From contig CP042428.1 in NCBI GenBank assembly GCA_024207135.1, forward strand, positions 2,418,001 to 2,482,000: a stretch of 64,000 nucleotides of DNA. Reading direction: 5' to 3'. This DNA is from Arthrobacter sp. C2 (GTDB taxonomy: Bacteria > Actinomycetota > Actinomycetes > Actinomycetales > Micrococcaceae). Below, piece by piece: positions 50,061-58,613 of this stretch (positions within the stretch are counted from its first letter, which is position 1; every line of letters starts with the position of its first letter). The notes beneath the pieces are model-generated. The model had not been told where the DNA came from. It did no database searches and saw only the letters and a program-made list of their open reading frames with translations. The translations under genes and the position numbers were made by a program.

Positions 50061-51679
50061 AAAACACACCGACAGACTCCGGACGCGCGGTGGTGGTCAT
50101 CGGCGGAGGGTTTTCCGGCCTGGCCACCGCCGGCCTGCTGGCCGCCTCCGGCCACCGGGTGACCCTGCTGGAAAAGCAGGAAGAGCTCGGCGGACGCGCC
50201 GGACGACTGCGGCGCGCGGGATTCAGCTTCGACACCGGCCCCTCCTGGTACCTGATGCCGGAGGTCATCGAGCATTGGTTCGAGCTCATGGGAACCTCCA
50301 CGCAGAACGAGCTGGACCTGGTGGACCTGCCCATCGGCTACCGCACCTGGTTCCAGAGCGACTACACCCCGCTGGACATGCCGTCGGGGGCCGGGGCCCG
50401 GGATGCCTTTGAGTCCCTGCAGCCCGGAGCCGGAGCCGCCTTGGACAGCTACCTGGAAAAAGCCGCCGAGAGCCACGACCTGGCCCTGGAGCACTTCCTC
50501 TACGCCGATCTCTCCTCCGCCGCCTCCGTGCTCGATCCCCGGCTGCTGCCGCTGCTGCCCCGGCTCGCGCCGCTGCTGGCCGGTTCCCTGGAATCCTTCG
50601 TGGCCAAGCGCTTCAGCGATCCGCGGCTGCGCCAAATCCTGGGCTATCCCGCGGTGTTCCTGGGCTCCAGCCCCAAGCGCACCCCGGCGCTCTACCACCT
50701 GATGAGCCACCTGGATTTGACCCAGGGCGTGAAGTACCCGATGGGCGGCTTCGCGCAGCTGGTCGATGCCATGGCCGCGCTCTGCGTCGATGCCGGGGTG
50801 CAGATCGTCACCGGGGCCGAGGTCACCGGCATCGAGGTCTCCGGCACCGGCGCGAACGCCCGGGCCCGGGGCGTGCGCTGGATCCAGGAGGGCACCCCAC
50901 TGCACCTGGAGGCGCAGACCGTGGTGGGAGCCGCGGACCTGCACCACCTGGAGACCGAGCTGCTCCCGGCGGAACATCGCTCCTCCTCCGCGGCCAGTTG
51001 GAAGCGGCGCGATCCGGGGCCCAGCGCCGTACTGCTCTGCCTGGGCATCGCCGGCAAGCTACCGGAGCTCAGCCACCACAATCTGTTGTTCACCGCCGAC
51101 TGGGACGACAACTTCGGGCGCATCCACCGCGGGGAAGACCTCGCGGAGGAAACCAGCCTGTACGTCTGCATGCCCAGCGCGACCGATCCCTCCGTGGCAC
51201 CGGCGGACCACGAGAACCTGTTCATCCTGGTTCCCGCCCCCGCCCTGCCCGCATGGGGCACCGGCGGCCCGGACGGCACCGGCTCGCACCAGGTGGAGGC
51301 CGTGGCGGATGCCGCGCTCGACCAGTTGGCCGCCTGGGCCGGGATCGAGGACCTGCGCGAGCGCGTCGTGGTGCGCCAGAGCTTTGGCCCCGGAGACTTC
51401 GCGCAGAACGTCAATGCCTGGCAGGGAGGGGCCCTGGGGCTGGCCCACACGCTGGGCCAGTCGGCTTTCTTCCGCCCCTCGAACCACAGCTCGAAGGTCA
51501 GCGGACTGCACTACGCCGGCAGCTCGGTGCGTCCGGGCATCGGCATCCCCATGTGCCTGATCAGTGCCGAAATCATTGCCAAGAAAGTCAACGGGTTCAC
51601 GGGCAAGGGGCCCATCGACCCCGGCCACCCGGCGTGGGCGGCCGGGCGCACCGCGGCGGCCCGGGAGGCACGCCCGTGA
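50057..51679 (+). CDS. crtI: Phytoene desaturase
   Basis: A 540-residue FAD enzyme. The N-terminal VVVIGGGFSGLATAGLLA is the FAD-binding motif (G16-G18, G21). The C-terminal GLHYAGSSVRPGIGIPMCLISAE matches the CrtI signature. It should carry out four desaturations from phytoene to lycopene. The start ATG overlaps the crtB stop (ATGA). The overlap of all crt genes suggests tight stoichiometry. Its stop overlaps the GTG start of crtYe. Confidence 0.95.
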   Translation: MKNTPTDSGRAVVVIGGGFSGLATAGLLAASGHRVTLLEKQEELGGRAGRLRRAGFSFDTGPSWYLMPEVIEHWFELMGTSTQNELDLVDLPIGYRTWFQSDYTPLDMPSGAGARDAFESLQPGAGAALDSYLEKAAESHDLALEHFLYADLSSAASVLDPRLLPLLPRLAPLLAGSLESFVAKRFSDPRLRQILGYPAVFLGSSPKRTPALYHLMSHLDLTQGVKYPMGGFAQLVDAMAALCVDAGVQIVTGAEVTGIEVSGTGANARARGVRWIQEGTPLHLEAQTVVGAADLHHLETELLPAEHRSSSAASWKRRDPGPSAVLLCLGIAGKLPELSHHNLLFTADWDDNFGRIHRGEDLAEETSLYVCMPSATDPSVAPADHENLFILVPAPALPAWGTGGPDGTGSHQVEAVADAALDQLAAWAGIEDLRERVVVRQSFGPGDFAQNVNAWQGGALGLAHTLGQSAFFRPSNHSSKVSGLHYAGSSVRPGIGIPMCLISAEIIAKKVNGFTGKGPIDPGHPAWAAGRTAAAREARP

Positions 51680-52035
51680 CCTACCTGCTGATCCTGCTGG
51701 CCTTGATCGCCTGCATGGCCGCCCTGGATGCCAGGTACCGGCTGTTCGTCTTCGCCCGGCCGGCACCCGCCCTCCTGGCACTGGCCGGCGGCACCGCGAT
51801 GTTCCTGCTCTGGGACGTGATCGCCATCGACCTGGGGATCTTCCTGCACCGCGAGTCGGCGCTGATGACCGGGGTGATGCTCGGTCCCCAACTGCCGCTG
51901 GAAGAGGCCTTCTTCCTGCTCTTCCTCTGCTACAACGCGATGGTCCTGTTCACCGGCACCCTGGCCCTGCGGGCACGGCGCGCCGTGGCGGCCCGCATTT
52001 CAACGCCCCTTCCGGCCCCGGAGGAAAACTCATGA
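51676..52035 (+). CDS. crtYe: C50 carotenoid epsilon-cyclase subunit CrtYe
   Basis: A 119-residue membrane protein with about three helices, starting at a GTG inside the crtI stop. The first half shows DARYRLFVFARP and the PLEEAFFLLFLCYNA motif of the heterodimeric lycopene cyclase family (CrtYc/CrtYe). It acts with CrtYf to cyclise the ends of flavuxanthin (C50). The gene order crtYe-crtYf-crtEb is as in Corynebacterium glutamicum, so decaprenoxanthin-type rings are likely; the ring type cannot be read directly. Confidence 0.9.
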   Translation: MTYLLILLALIACMAALDARYRLFVFARPAPALLALAGGTAMFLLWDVIAIDLGIFLHRESALMTGVMLGPQLPLEEAFFLLFLCYNAMVLFTGTLALRARRAVAARISTPLPAPEENS

Positions 52036-52388
52036 GCTTCGCCCATCTGTCCCTCTATTTCATGCTCGGCTCCATGGTGCTCTTCGCCGTGGCGCTGCGC
52101 ATGCGCGGTGTGCGGCTGCGCGACGTCGCCCCCGCGGCCGGGCTCACCCTGGCGGTGCTGCTGGTGCTGACCGCGGTGTTCGACAACGTGATGATCGGCT
52201 CCGGCCTCTTTGACTACAACAGCCAGACCCTGCTGGGCATCCGCGTGGGCCTGGCCCCGCTGGAGGACTTCAGCTACCCGTTCTGCGCGGCGCTGGTGGT
52301 CCCGGCGCTGTGGTGGCTGGCCGGGGGTTCTCCCGCCGGTGCCACGCCGAAGCATTCCTCCCCGGACGACTCCGGAAGGGAAGGCTAG
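52032..52388 (+). CDS. crtYf: C50 carotenoid epsilon-cyclase subunit CrtYf
   Basis: A 118-residue membrane protein with three helices. TAVFDNVMIGSGLFDYNSQTLLGIRVGLAPLEDFSYPFCA (in parts) holds the PLEDF motif and the FDNVMI segment of the second cyclase subunit. It forms the active dimer with CrtYe. The ATG overlaps the crtYe stop. The C-terminus is hydrophilic (PKHSSPDDSGREG). Short size and order match C. glutamicum. Confidence 0.9.
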   Translation: MSFAHLSLYFMLGSMVLFAVALRMRGVRLRDVAPAAGLTLAVLLVLTAVFDNVMIGSGLFDYNSQTLLGIRVGLAPLEDFSYPFCAALVVPALWWLAGGSPAGATPKHSSPDDSGREG

Positions 52389-52390
52389 CG

Positions 52391-53248
52391 ATGCTGCGCG
52401 AACTGCTGGCGACCTCCAGGCCCGTCTCCTGGGTCAACACCGCCTACCCCTTTGCCGCCGCCTACCTGTTGGCCACCGGGCGGATCGACTGGATCGCGGT
52501 GGCGGGAACGCTCTTCTTCCTCATCCCCTACAACCTGGCCATGTACGGGATCAACGACGTCTTCGACCACGAGTCGGACCTGTTGAACCCGCGCAAGGGC
52601 GGGGCGGAGGGTGCGGTGGTGGACCGCAGCCGGCACCGCGGGATCCTGGTGGCCTGCGCGGTGGCCTGCGTGCCGTTCCTGGCGGTGCTGGGAATCGTTG
52701 GTTCCTGGCGGGCGAACCTGGTGCTGCTGCTCTCGATGGCGGCGGTCATCGCCTACAGTGCCCCGGGACTGCGCTTCAAGGAGCGGCCCTTCCTTGACTC
52801 CTTGACCTCCAGCACGCACTTCGTCTCCCCCGCGCTCTATGGCCTGGTGCTGGCCGGGGCGCACTTCGACTTCGCCCTGGTGGCGATCCTGCTGGCCTTC
52901 TTCCTCTGGGGCATGGCCTCGCACGCCTTTGGCGCGGTGCAGGACATCCTGCCGGACCGCGCCGCGTCCCTGGGCTCCATCGGCACGGTGCTCGGGGCCA
53001 GGTGGACGGTCCGCTTCGCCGCGGCCGCCTACCTCGGAGCCGGCGCGCTGCTGCTGGCCACCGACTGGCCCGGTCCGCTGGCCGCGTTGCTGGCGCTGCC
53101 CTACCTGGCCAACGTGCTGCCCTACGCGCGGCTGCGGGACGAGGATTCCGTCGCGGCCAACGCCGGATGGCGGCGCTTCCTGTGGCTGAACTACGCCACC
53201 GGGTTCTTCGTCACCATGCTGCTGGTTTGGCATGTCCTGGGCCGCTAG
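52391..53248 (+). CDS. crtEb: Lycopene elongase (UbiA prenyltransferase)
   Basis: A 285-residue membrane prenyltransferase with about eight helices. The Asp-rich motifs are NDVFDHESDLLNPRKGG and a second DILPDRAASLG. It adds two C5 units from DMAPP to lycopene, giving C50 flavuxanthin. The start is the ATG three bases after the crtYf stop; the site is weak, so coupling is likely. The order in Corynebacterium is the same. It is followed by the photolyase gene after 37 bases. Confidence 0.93.
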   Translation: MLRELLATSRPVSWVNTAYPFAAAYLLATGRIDWIAVAGTLFFLIPYNLAMYGINDVFDHESDLLNPRKGGAEGAVVDRSRHRGILVACAVACVPFLAVLGIVGSWRANLVLLLSMAAVIAYSAPGLRFKERPFLDSLTSSTHFVSPALYGLVLAGAHFDFALVAILLAFFLWGMASHAFGAVQDILPDRAASLGSIGTVLGARWTVRFAAAAYLGAGALLLATDWPGPLAALLALPYLANVLPYARLRDEDSVAANAGWRRFLWLNYATGFFVTMLLVWHVLGR

Positions 53249-53285
53249 GCCCACCCCGCCCCCACTGATCCCGAAGGACCGGACC

Positions 53286-54686
53286 ATGAACGCACCCACC
53301 TCCCTGATGTGGTTTCGCGACGACTTGCGCGTCGCCGACAACCCGGCGCTGTCCGCCGCGATGGCCGCTGGCCCGGCCGTTGCCCTGTTCATCCTCGACG
53401 AGCAGTCCCCCGGGATCCGGCCGCTGGGCGGCGCGGCCAGGTGGTGGCTGCACCACGGGCTGAACGAACTGCGCGATTCCCTGGCGGGGCTCGGCGTGCC
53501 GCTGCTGCTCTACCGCGGGGCCGCGACGAACATCCTCCCGGGGCTGCTGGCCACCGGTTCCTTCACCGCGCTGCACTTCAACCGCCGCTACGGCGGGCCC
53601 GAACGCGCGGTGGACACCGCGGCGAAGGCCTTGGCGGCAGCGGCGGGAATCGAGGTCCACAGCCATGCCGGCACCCTGCTGCACGAGCCGTGGACCGTGG
53701 CGACGCAAGGAGGCACGAACTTCAAGGTGTTCACGCCCTTCTTCAACGCGCTGCAGGCCCTTCCGCTGCGCCGGGCACTGCCGCGGCCCGCCGCACAACA
53801 CGCCCCGGCGATCTCCCTGCCCGCGGAGGAGCTTGCCGCGTGGGACCTGCTGCCGGTGCATCCGGACTGGTCGCACGGGCTGGCTGCCACCTGGGTTCCC
53901 GGCGAGGCAGCCGCCCGCGACCGCCTCGGCACGGTGCTGGAGGACATCGCCGGTCACTACGCGCAGACCCGCGACAGGCCCGACACCGACGGCACCGCAC
54001 GGCTCTCGGCAGCCCTGCGCTGGGGGCACCTCAGCCCGGTCGAGGTCTGGGAGGCACTGGGTTTCACCCTGGCCCGGCACCCCGACCGGGCGGCGGGGGC
54101 GCGGGCCATGATGCGGCAAGTGGCGTGGCGCGACTTCTGCTGGAACCTGCTCTACCACCACCCGGAGCTGGCTACGGCGAACCTGCGTGCGGAGTTCGAC
54201 GCGTTCGACTGGGCCCGGCCCGGCGCCGGGGTCCCGAACGACGAAGCGGAGGACCACTTCGCGGCCTGGTGCGCGGGTTCGACGGGCTTTGGCCTGGTGG
54301 ACGCGGGCATGAGGCAGCTGTGGGAGACCGGGTGGATGCACAACCGGGTCCGCATGGTCACCGCCAGCTTCCTGGTCAAGAACCTGGGCATCCACTGGCG
54401 CTCGGGCGAGGAATGGTTTTGGGACACCCTCGTGGACGCCGATGCCGCCTCGAACCCGGCGAACTGGCAGTGGGTTGCCGGGTGCGGTGCCGACGCCTCC
54501 CCGTTCTTCCGGATCTTCAACCCGCAGCTGCAGGCCAAGAAGTTCGATCCGCGCGGCGCCTATGTGGCCCGCTTCGCACCGCTGTCCCCGGGCGAGCCGA
54601 TCGTGGAGCTGGGGCCGTCGCGCGCCGGGGCCCTGGCGGCGCTGGCGCGCATGAAGGAGTCCGGGGGCACCGGCGTCGAGGGCTGA
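53286..54686 (+). CDS. phr: Deoxyribodipyrimidine photolyase
   Basis: A 466-residue flavoprotein. LMWFRDDLRVADNPAL at the N-terminus starts the antenna domain. The FAD domain has WMHNRVRMVTASFLVKNLGIHW and WQWVAGCGADASPFFRIFNP with the conserved Trp and Asn residues of class I CPD photolyases. It repairs UV pyrimidine dimers using blue light. The ATG has AAGGA eight bases upstream. It lies 37 bases after crtEb, so carotenoid and repair genes may be co-expressed as photoprotection. Confidence 0.93.
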   Translation: MNAPTSLMWFRDDLRVADNPALSAAMAAGPAVALFILDEQSPGIRPLGGAARWWLHHGLNELRDSLAGLGVPLLLYRGAATNILPGLLATGSFTALHFNRRYGGPERAVDTAAKALAAAAGIEVHSHAGTLLHEPWTVATQGGTNFKVFTPFFNALQALPLRRALPRPAAQHAPAISLPAEELAAWDLLPVHPDWSHGLAATWVPGEAAARDRLGTVLEDIAGHYAQTRDRPDTDGTARLSAALRWGHLSPVEVWEALGFTLARHPDRAAGARAMMRQVAWRDFCWNLLYHHPELATANLRAEFDAFDWARPGAGVPNDEAEDHFAAWCAGSTGFGLVDAGMRQLWETGWMHNRVRMVTASFLVKNLGIHWRSGEEWFWDTLVDADAASNPANWQWVAGCGADASPFFRIFNPQLQAKKFDPRGAYVARFAPLSPGEPIVELGPSRAGALAALARMKESGGTGVEG

Positions 54687-54748
54687 CGGCCCCGCCACGC
54701 GGTGCTCCACCGGTGCGTTGCCGGGGCCGGGGGCGTAGCGTGGGAACC

Positions 54749-56293
54749 ATGGAGACCTCACTGCTACACACTGACGTTCTGGTAGTCGGCGCCGGGCCCA
54801 CGGGCCTGATGGCGGGGGCCTGGCTGCAAAAATTCGGGATCGACGCGAAGGTCGTGGACCTGAAATCCGGCCCGACCAAGGAATCGAGGGCGCTGGCGCT
54901 GCAGGCGCGCAGCATGGAGATCTACCGCCAGCTCGGCCTGGCCGAGAAGGTCAAGGCCCGCGCCATCCCCACCGGTGAATTGCGCCCCGGCATCGGCGCC
55001 CGCAGCTTCAAGAGCATCAAGCTCAACCGGCTCGGCTACGCCCAGACGCACTACGCGGGCCTGACCATGCTGGAGCAAAGCGCCAACGAGGAACTGCTCG
55101 CCGAGCACCTCAAGGACGGCGGCCACGAGGTCATGTGGGAGCACGGCTACGAATCCTTCGAGGACACCGGGGACCGGATGCTCATCAAGTGCACCGGCCC
55201 GGAAGGCCCGGTGCATATTTCCGCACGTTACGTGATCGCCGCGGACGGCGCCTCCTCCCCGCTGCGCGAGTCCTTCGGCATCGCCTTCGAGGGCACCACC
55301 GACGACGAGGTCTTCTACGTGCTCGACGCCCAGGGGGTCACCGGCATGGGTTCGGGCATCAACCTGCGCTTCTCCGACGAGAACTTCATGCTCGGATTCC
55401 CCATGGGCAACGACGAGAACGGCGCGGAACGCCGCCGGCTGCTGGGCATCCTGCACGAGCCCAAGGATTCCGGCCGGGAAAAACCCGATGTGGACGAGGA
55501 GCGGGCGCGCGCCAGCCTGCGCCGGGAATTCGGCGTGCGGTACCGCGATGCCGCATGGTTTGCCACCTACCGGGTGCACCACCGGGTCGCCGAGCACTTC
55601 AGCGAGGACCGGGTCTTCCTGGTCGGGGACGCCGCCCACATCCACTCCCCCGTCGGGGCCCAGGGCATGAACACCGGCCTGCAGGACGCACACAACCTGG
55701 TGTGCAAGCTGGCCGACGTGTTCTCCGGCCGCATGCCCGAGACCTACCTCCAGCGCTACGAGGCCGAGCGCCGTCCCGTGGCGCTGCGGCTGGTGTCCAC
55801 CACCGACAAGCTCTTCAGCGCCGCAACCTCCAGCTCGTTGCTGGCCCGCACGGTGCGCACCCGTGCGCTGCCGATCTTCTGGCCGGCGGCGGTGCGCCTG
55901 GTGGGGCGGATCTCCGCCGGGCGCCGCTTCTTCGGATACCTCTCGCAGATCCGCATCCACTACTGGATGGACGACCGGTCCAAGGACCGCGCCACCCTGG
56001 CCACCGGCTTTGCCCGCACCAGGCGCCGCGGCAAGGTGCTGGGCCGCCGCCTGCCCTGGGTGCCCAACCGCTCCGGGGCCGCACCGGACAACTTCGAGGT
56101 GCTCAACGACGCCTGCTGGCAGGTGCACATCTATGGTCCCGCAGGACGGGACCGCGGGGAGGAACTGGCTTCCGAGTTCGGGGTGCCGCTGCATGAATTC
56201 GCGCCCGCCCCCAAGCGCCGGCTGCCCAACGGCTCGGTGGTGCTGGTGCGCCCGGACATGTTCGTCGCACACTTCGAACAGGTCCCGGCCTGA
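54749..56293 (+). CDS. FAD-dependent monooxygenase (PheA/TetX-like)
   Basis: A 514-residue flavin hydroxylase. The dinucleotide motif VLVVGAGPTGLMAGAWL (G14, G16), the ARYVIAADGASSPLRE segment, and GDAAHIHSPVGAQGMNTGLQDAHNL identify the aromatic-hydroxylase type. The C-terminal ~110 residues fit a thioredoxin-like domain seen in PheA and PgaE families. It uses NADPH and oxygen to hydroxylate an organic substrate. It is downstream of the photolyase and could be separate or a late operon member. A role in carotenoid tailoring is not indicated by family. The ribosome site is weak. Confidence 0.85.
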   Translation: METSLLHTDVLVVGAGPTGLMAGAWLQKFGIDAKVVDLKSGPTKESRALALQARSMEIYRQLGLAEKVKARAIPTGELRPGIGARSFKSIKLNRLGYAQTHYAGLTMLEQSANEELLAEHLKDGGHEVMWEHGYESFEDTGDRMLIKCTGPEGPVHISARYVIAADGASSPLRESFGIAFEGTTDDEVFYVLDAQGVTGMGSGINLRFSDENFMLGFPMGNDENGAERRRLLGILHEPKDSGREKPDVDEERARASLRREFGVRYRDAAWFATYRVHHRVAEHFSEDRVFLVGDAAHIHSPVGAQGMNTGLQDAHNLVCKLADVFSGRMPETYLQRYEAERRPVALRLVSTTDKLFSAATSSSLLARTVRTRALPIFWPAAVRLVGRISAGRRFFGYLSQIRIHYWMDDRSKDRATLATGFARTRRRGKVLGRRLPWVPNRSGAAPDNFEVLNDACWQVHIYGPAGRDRGEELASEFGVPLHEFAPAPKRRLPNGSVVLVRPDMFVAHFEQVPA

Positions 56294-56297
56294 TTCC

Positions 56298-57476
56298 TCA
56301 GCCGCTGACCGCCACCACGTCGGCCAGTGCCTTCTCCTTGACGGCGAGCGCCGCGGCGGCGGTCCGGATGAAGACCACCAGCCAGCCAAAGACGATGCCC
56401 ACCACCGCCAGCTCGAACGCCGTGAGGTTGTAGTAGGCCAGCGGCTGCCAGAGCAGCGCCGCGCCCACCAGCCCCAGGAAGCAGGCGAAGGACAGCAGGT
56501 GGAAGACCCAGGGGAACCCCGGGAGCCAGAAGGCCGCCCCCAGGAGCAGCACCACGATGAAGCCCGCCGCGATCCGCACGATGACCGAGTGCACCGGGGC
56601 CGCGACGTTGACCGGAACCAGCCCGATGCCGATGACACAGGCACCCAGGCCCAGCAGGCAGGTGCGCACCACCGCGGGCCGCGGCCGGATGAACCTGGGC
56701 CGCGGCTTGCCCTGGGCACGGGCGAATTCGTCGTGGATGAGGGCCAGCTGCCTGACGTTGCGCACGATGAACGCGGTCAGGGTGCTGAGCACCAGTCCGG
56801 AGATCACCAGGGTGACATTGAAGGTCCAGAACGAGGTGAGCCCCGAGGTCCGGGTTCCCAGCGAGGAAAACATCGACCTCCACCAATAGGGGTTCTCGGC
56901 CGCCAGCATGCTGATGAAAACGCCCGTCACCAGGAAGACGGCCAGCAGTCCGGAGAGGTTCAGGGCGTTGAGCCTGGCCGCTGAGACCAGCGCCGCGTAC
57001 CCGGCGATCCCGGCAAAAATGCCCACCATCAGGCTTCCGGCGAACCTGTCCACGGTCAGCCCCAGGAAGGCGTCCTGGAACACCCGGAAGATGATGATCG
57101 CTGCCATGGCGCAGATGGCGGCATGGATGAGCACGAGCGCAACGGCGTTGATGATCCGGCGGTAGCGGGGAAACTCGAGCAGCCACACCTGGGTCTGCAG
57201 CAGGAAGCGCTGGTATCCCAGGATGGCGCCGGCGGTGGCGGCCAGTGCAGCGAGAACCGCGGCGAAGACGCCCACCGAGCGGAAGCCGGCCAGATCGGGG
57301 CGGTAGCCGACGAATCCGATGAGTCCCGCCACGATGCCCGCCACGGTGCAGCCCAGTCCCAGCCATAGTGCCCAGCTCTCCACTCGAAACTGGATTTCGG
57401 CAGATGGGGCTTGGGTTCTCGGTCCTGATTCGCTGTCCACGCAATCGATTCTGCCATTCTTTGGGCGGCCCTCCAT
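56298..57476 (-). CDS. Multi-helix membrane protein of unknown function
   Basis: A 392-residue protein with about ten hydrophobic helices (IVAGLIGFVGYRPDLAGF, FAAVLAALAATAGAILGYQRF, LALIHDEFAR and others). The FRVESWALWLGLG start looks like a DUF998-type membrane family, but I cannot confirm it. No transporter or enzyme motif is visible. The start is the ATG with GAAGG before it; an earlier ATG (57521) would overlap the promoter of the HTH gene. It is convergent with the flavin monooxygenase, whose stop is five bases away. Confidence 0.6.
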   Translation of the reverse strand: MEGRPKNGRIDCVDSESGPRTQAPSAEIQFRVESWALWLGLGCTVAGIVAGLIGFVGYRPDLAGFRSVGVFAAVLAALAATAGAILGYQRFLLQTQVWLLEFPRYRRIINAVALVLIHAAICAMAAIIIFRVFQDAFLGLTVDRFAGSLMVGIFAGIAGYAALVSAARLNALNLSGLLAVFLVTGVFISMLAAENPYWWRSMFSSLGTRTSGLTSFWTFNVTLVISGLVLSTLTAFIVRNVRQLALIHDEFARAQGKPRPRFIRPRPAVVRTCLLGLGACVIGIGLVPVNVAAPVHSVIVRIAAGFIVVLLLGAAFWLPGFPWVFHLLSFACFLGLVGAALLWQPLAYYNLTAFELAVVGIVFGWLVVFIRTAAAALAVKEKALADVVAVSG

Positions 57477-57530
57477 GGGACCTTCGGCCCGCCGGAGACA
57501 CGTCTGCGCAAAATAATCCACTTCTCACTA

Positions 57531-57559
57531 TTGACACATGCTCAGAAACTGCACATAAT
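57531..57559 (+). promoter_or_regulatory. Near-consensus promoter for a leaderless gene
   Basis: TTGACA (57531-57536), 17-base spacer, CATAAT (57554-57559). The ATG of the next gene lies at 57566, six bases after the -10, so transcription should begin at or next to the start codon, with no leader. Confidence 0.75.
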
Positions 57560-57565
57560 GAGTTT

Positions 57566-57928
57566 ATGAACAAGAAGAAGCGCACCCCGATCGACGAAGC
57601 CCGCCAGCTGCTGGGGGACGTCCCGTCCGACCCGCTGGCAGCAGTCGAACGACTGGGCGAGGTCCGCGAACTGATCGATGCCGCACTGAACGAGGAGATG
57701 GCCAAGGCCGCCCTCGAAGGCGCATCGATCCGTTCGGTGGCCGTCCGCGCCGGACTCTCGCCCAACGCGGTCCCCCCGCGGCTGGCCCGCACCTCGCAGC
57801 TGTCCAGCTACACGGACGCCGGCGGAAAGGTGTCAAGCTCCTCCATCGAGCGGGCCCGCTACGACTCGGAAACCGGGCGCCCCGCGCCCACCGAACCGAT
57901 GACCTTCAAACCCCGGCGCACCAACTAA
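57566..57928 (+). CDS. Small helix-turn-helix protein
   Basis: A 120-residue protein. A basic start (MNKKKRTP) precedes a helical region (LAAVERLGEVRELIDAALNEEMAKAALEG) and ASIRSVAVRAGLSPNAVPPRLARTSQL (about 50-78), which looks like a helix-turn-helix. The C-terminal 40 residues are polar. There is no clear site before the ATG, consistent with a leaderless message from the promoter 6 bases away. It is first in a run with the vWA and phosphatase genes, spaced 30 and 1 bases. It may regulate the module. Confidence 0.7.
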   Translation: MNKKKRTPIDEARQLLGDVPSDPLAAVERLGEVRELIDAALNEEMAKAALEGASIRSVAVRAGLSPNAVPPRLARTSQLSSYTDAGGKVSSSSIERARYDSETGRPAPTEPMTFKPRRTN

Positions 57929-57958
57929 ACGACGCGCCACATCCGAAAGGCACTGATC

Positions 57959-58612
57959 ATGTCAGACAAAGACACCGCCATGCTGGTCTTCCTGCTCGAC
58001 CGTTCCGGATCCATGCACGACATCAAGCACGACATCGAGGGCGGACTGAACGCCTACGTCGCCAAGCAGAAGGCCGAAGCAGGCAGCGCCACCGCGTCCC
58101 TGCACCAATTCGACAACGAGTATGAGGACGTCTACGTGGACCTGCCGCTGGAGGACGTGCCCACCTTCACCCTGGAACCCCGCGGCTCCACGGCCCTGTT
58201 CGATTCGATCGCCACGACCATCACCAACACCCGCAAGCGCATTGCCGCCATGCCCGCCAACCGGCGCCCGGGCATCGTGCACCTGAACATCGCCACCGAC
58301 GGACACGAGAACGCTTCCACCCGATACACCCGCCGGGCCATCCGGGACCTGGTCCAAACCCAGCAGGAGGTCGACCACTGGATCATTTCCTACATGGGCT
58401 GCGACCAGGACGCCGTCGAGATCGGCACCAGCCTGGGCATCGCCCCCGAGCGCTCACTGACCTACACCCGGGAAACCGCCGCCGAAGCCATGGACGCCTA
58501 CAGCCAGATGACCAGCAAGGCCCGCGGCGCCACCCGCCTCGGCGCGGACTGGGACGAGGTCCGCGCCGAGTCGGTCTTCACCGCACGCCAGCGCAAGGCC
58601 ACCGGCAAGTAG
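57959..58612 (+). CDS. von Willebrand factor A domain protein
   Basis: A 217-residue single vWA domain. MIDAS metal site: LLDRSGSM (D14, S16, S18), RGSTALFD and IATDGHENAS. It has no signal peptide, so it is cytoplasmic. Isolated vWA proteins often serve as chaperone or protein-interaction adaptors, here flanked by an HTH protein and a phosphatase. GAAAGG precedes the ATG. The C-terminal region (GADWDEVRAESVFTARQRK) is conserved in relatives that I recall as TerY-like, though TerY partners are absent. Confidence 0.85.
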   Translation: MSDKDTAMLVFLLDRSGSMHDIKHDIEGGLNAYVAKQKAEAGSATASLHQFDNEYEDVYVDLPLEDVPTFTLEPRGSTALFDSIATTITNTRKRIAAMPANRRPGIVHLNIATDGHENASTRYTRRAIRDLVQTQQEVDHWIISYMGCDQDAVEIGTSLGIAPERSLTYTRETAAEAMDAYSQMTSKARGATRLGADWDEVRAESVFTARQRKATGK

Positions 58613-58613
58613 C

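Noticed and set aside
47919-50069. A 716-codon minus-strand open frame across crtE and crtB
   Set aside because: Antisense to two clear enzymes with intact motifs.
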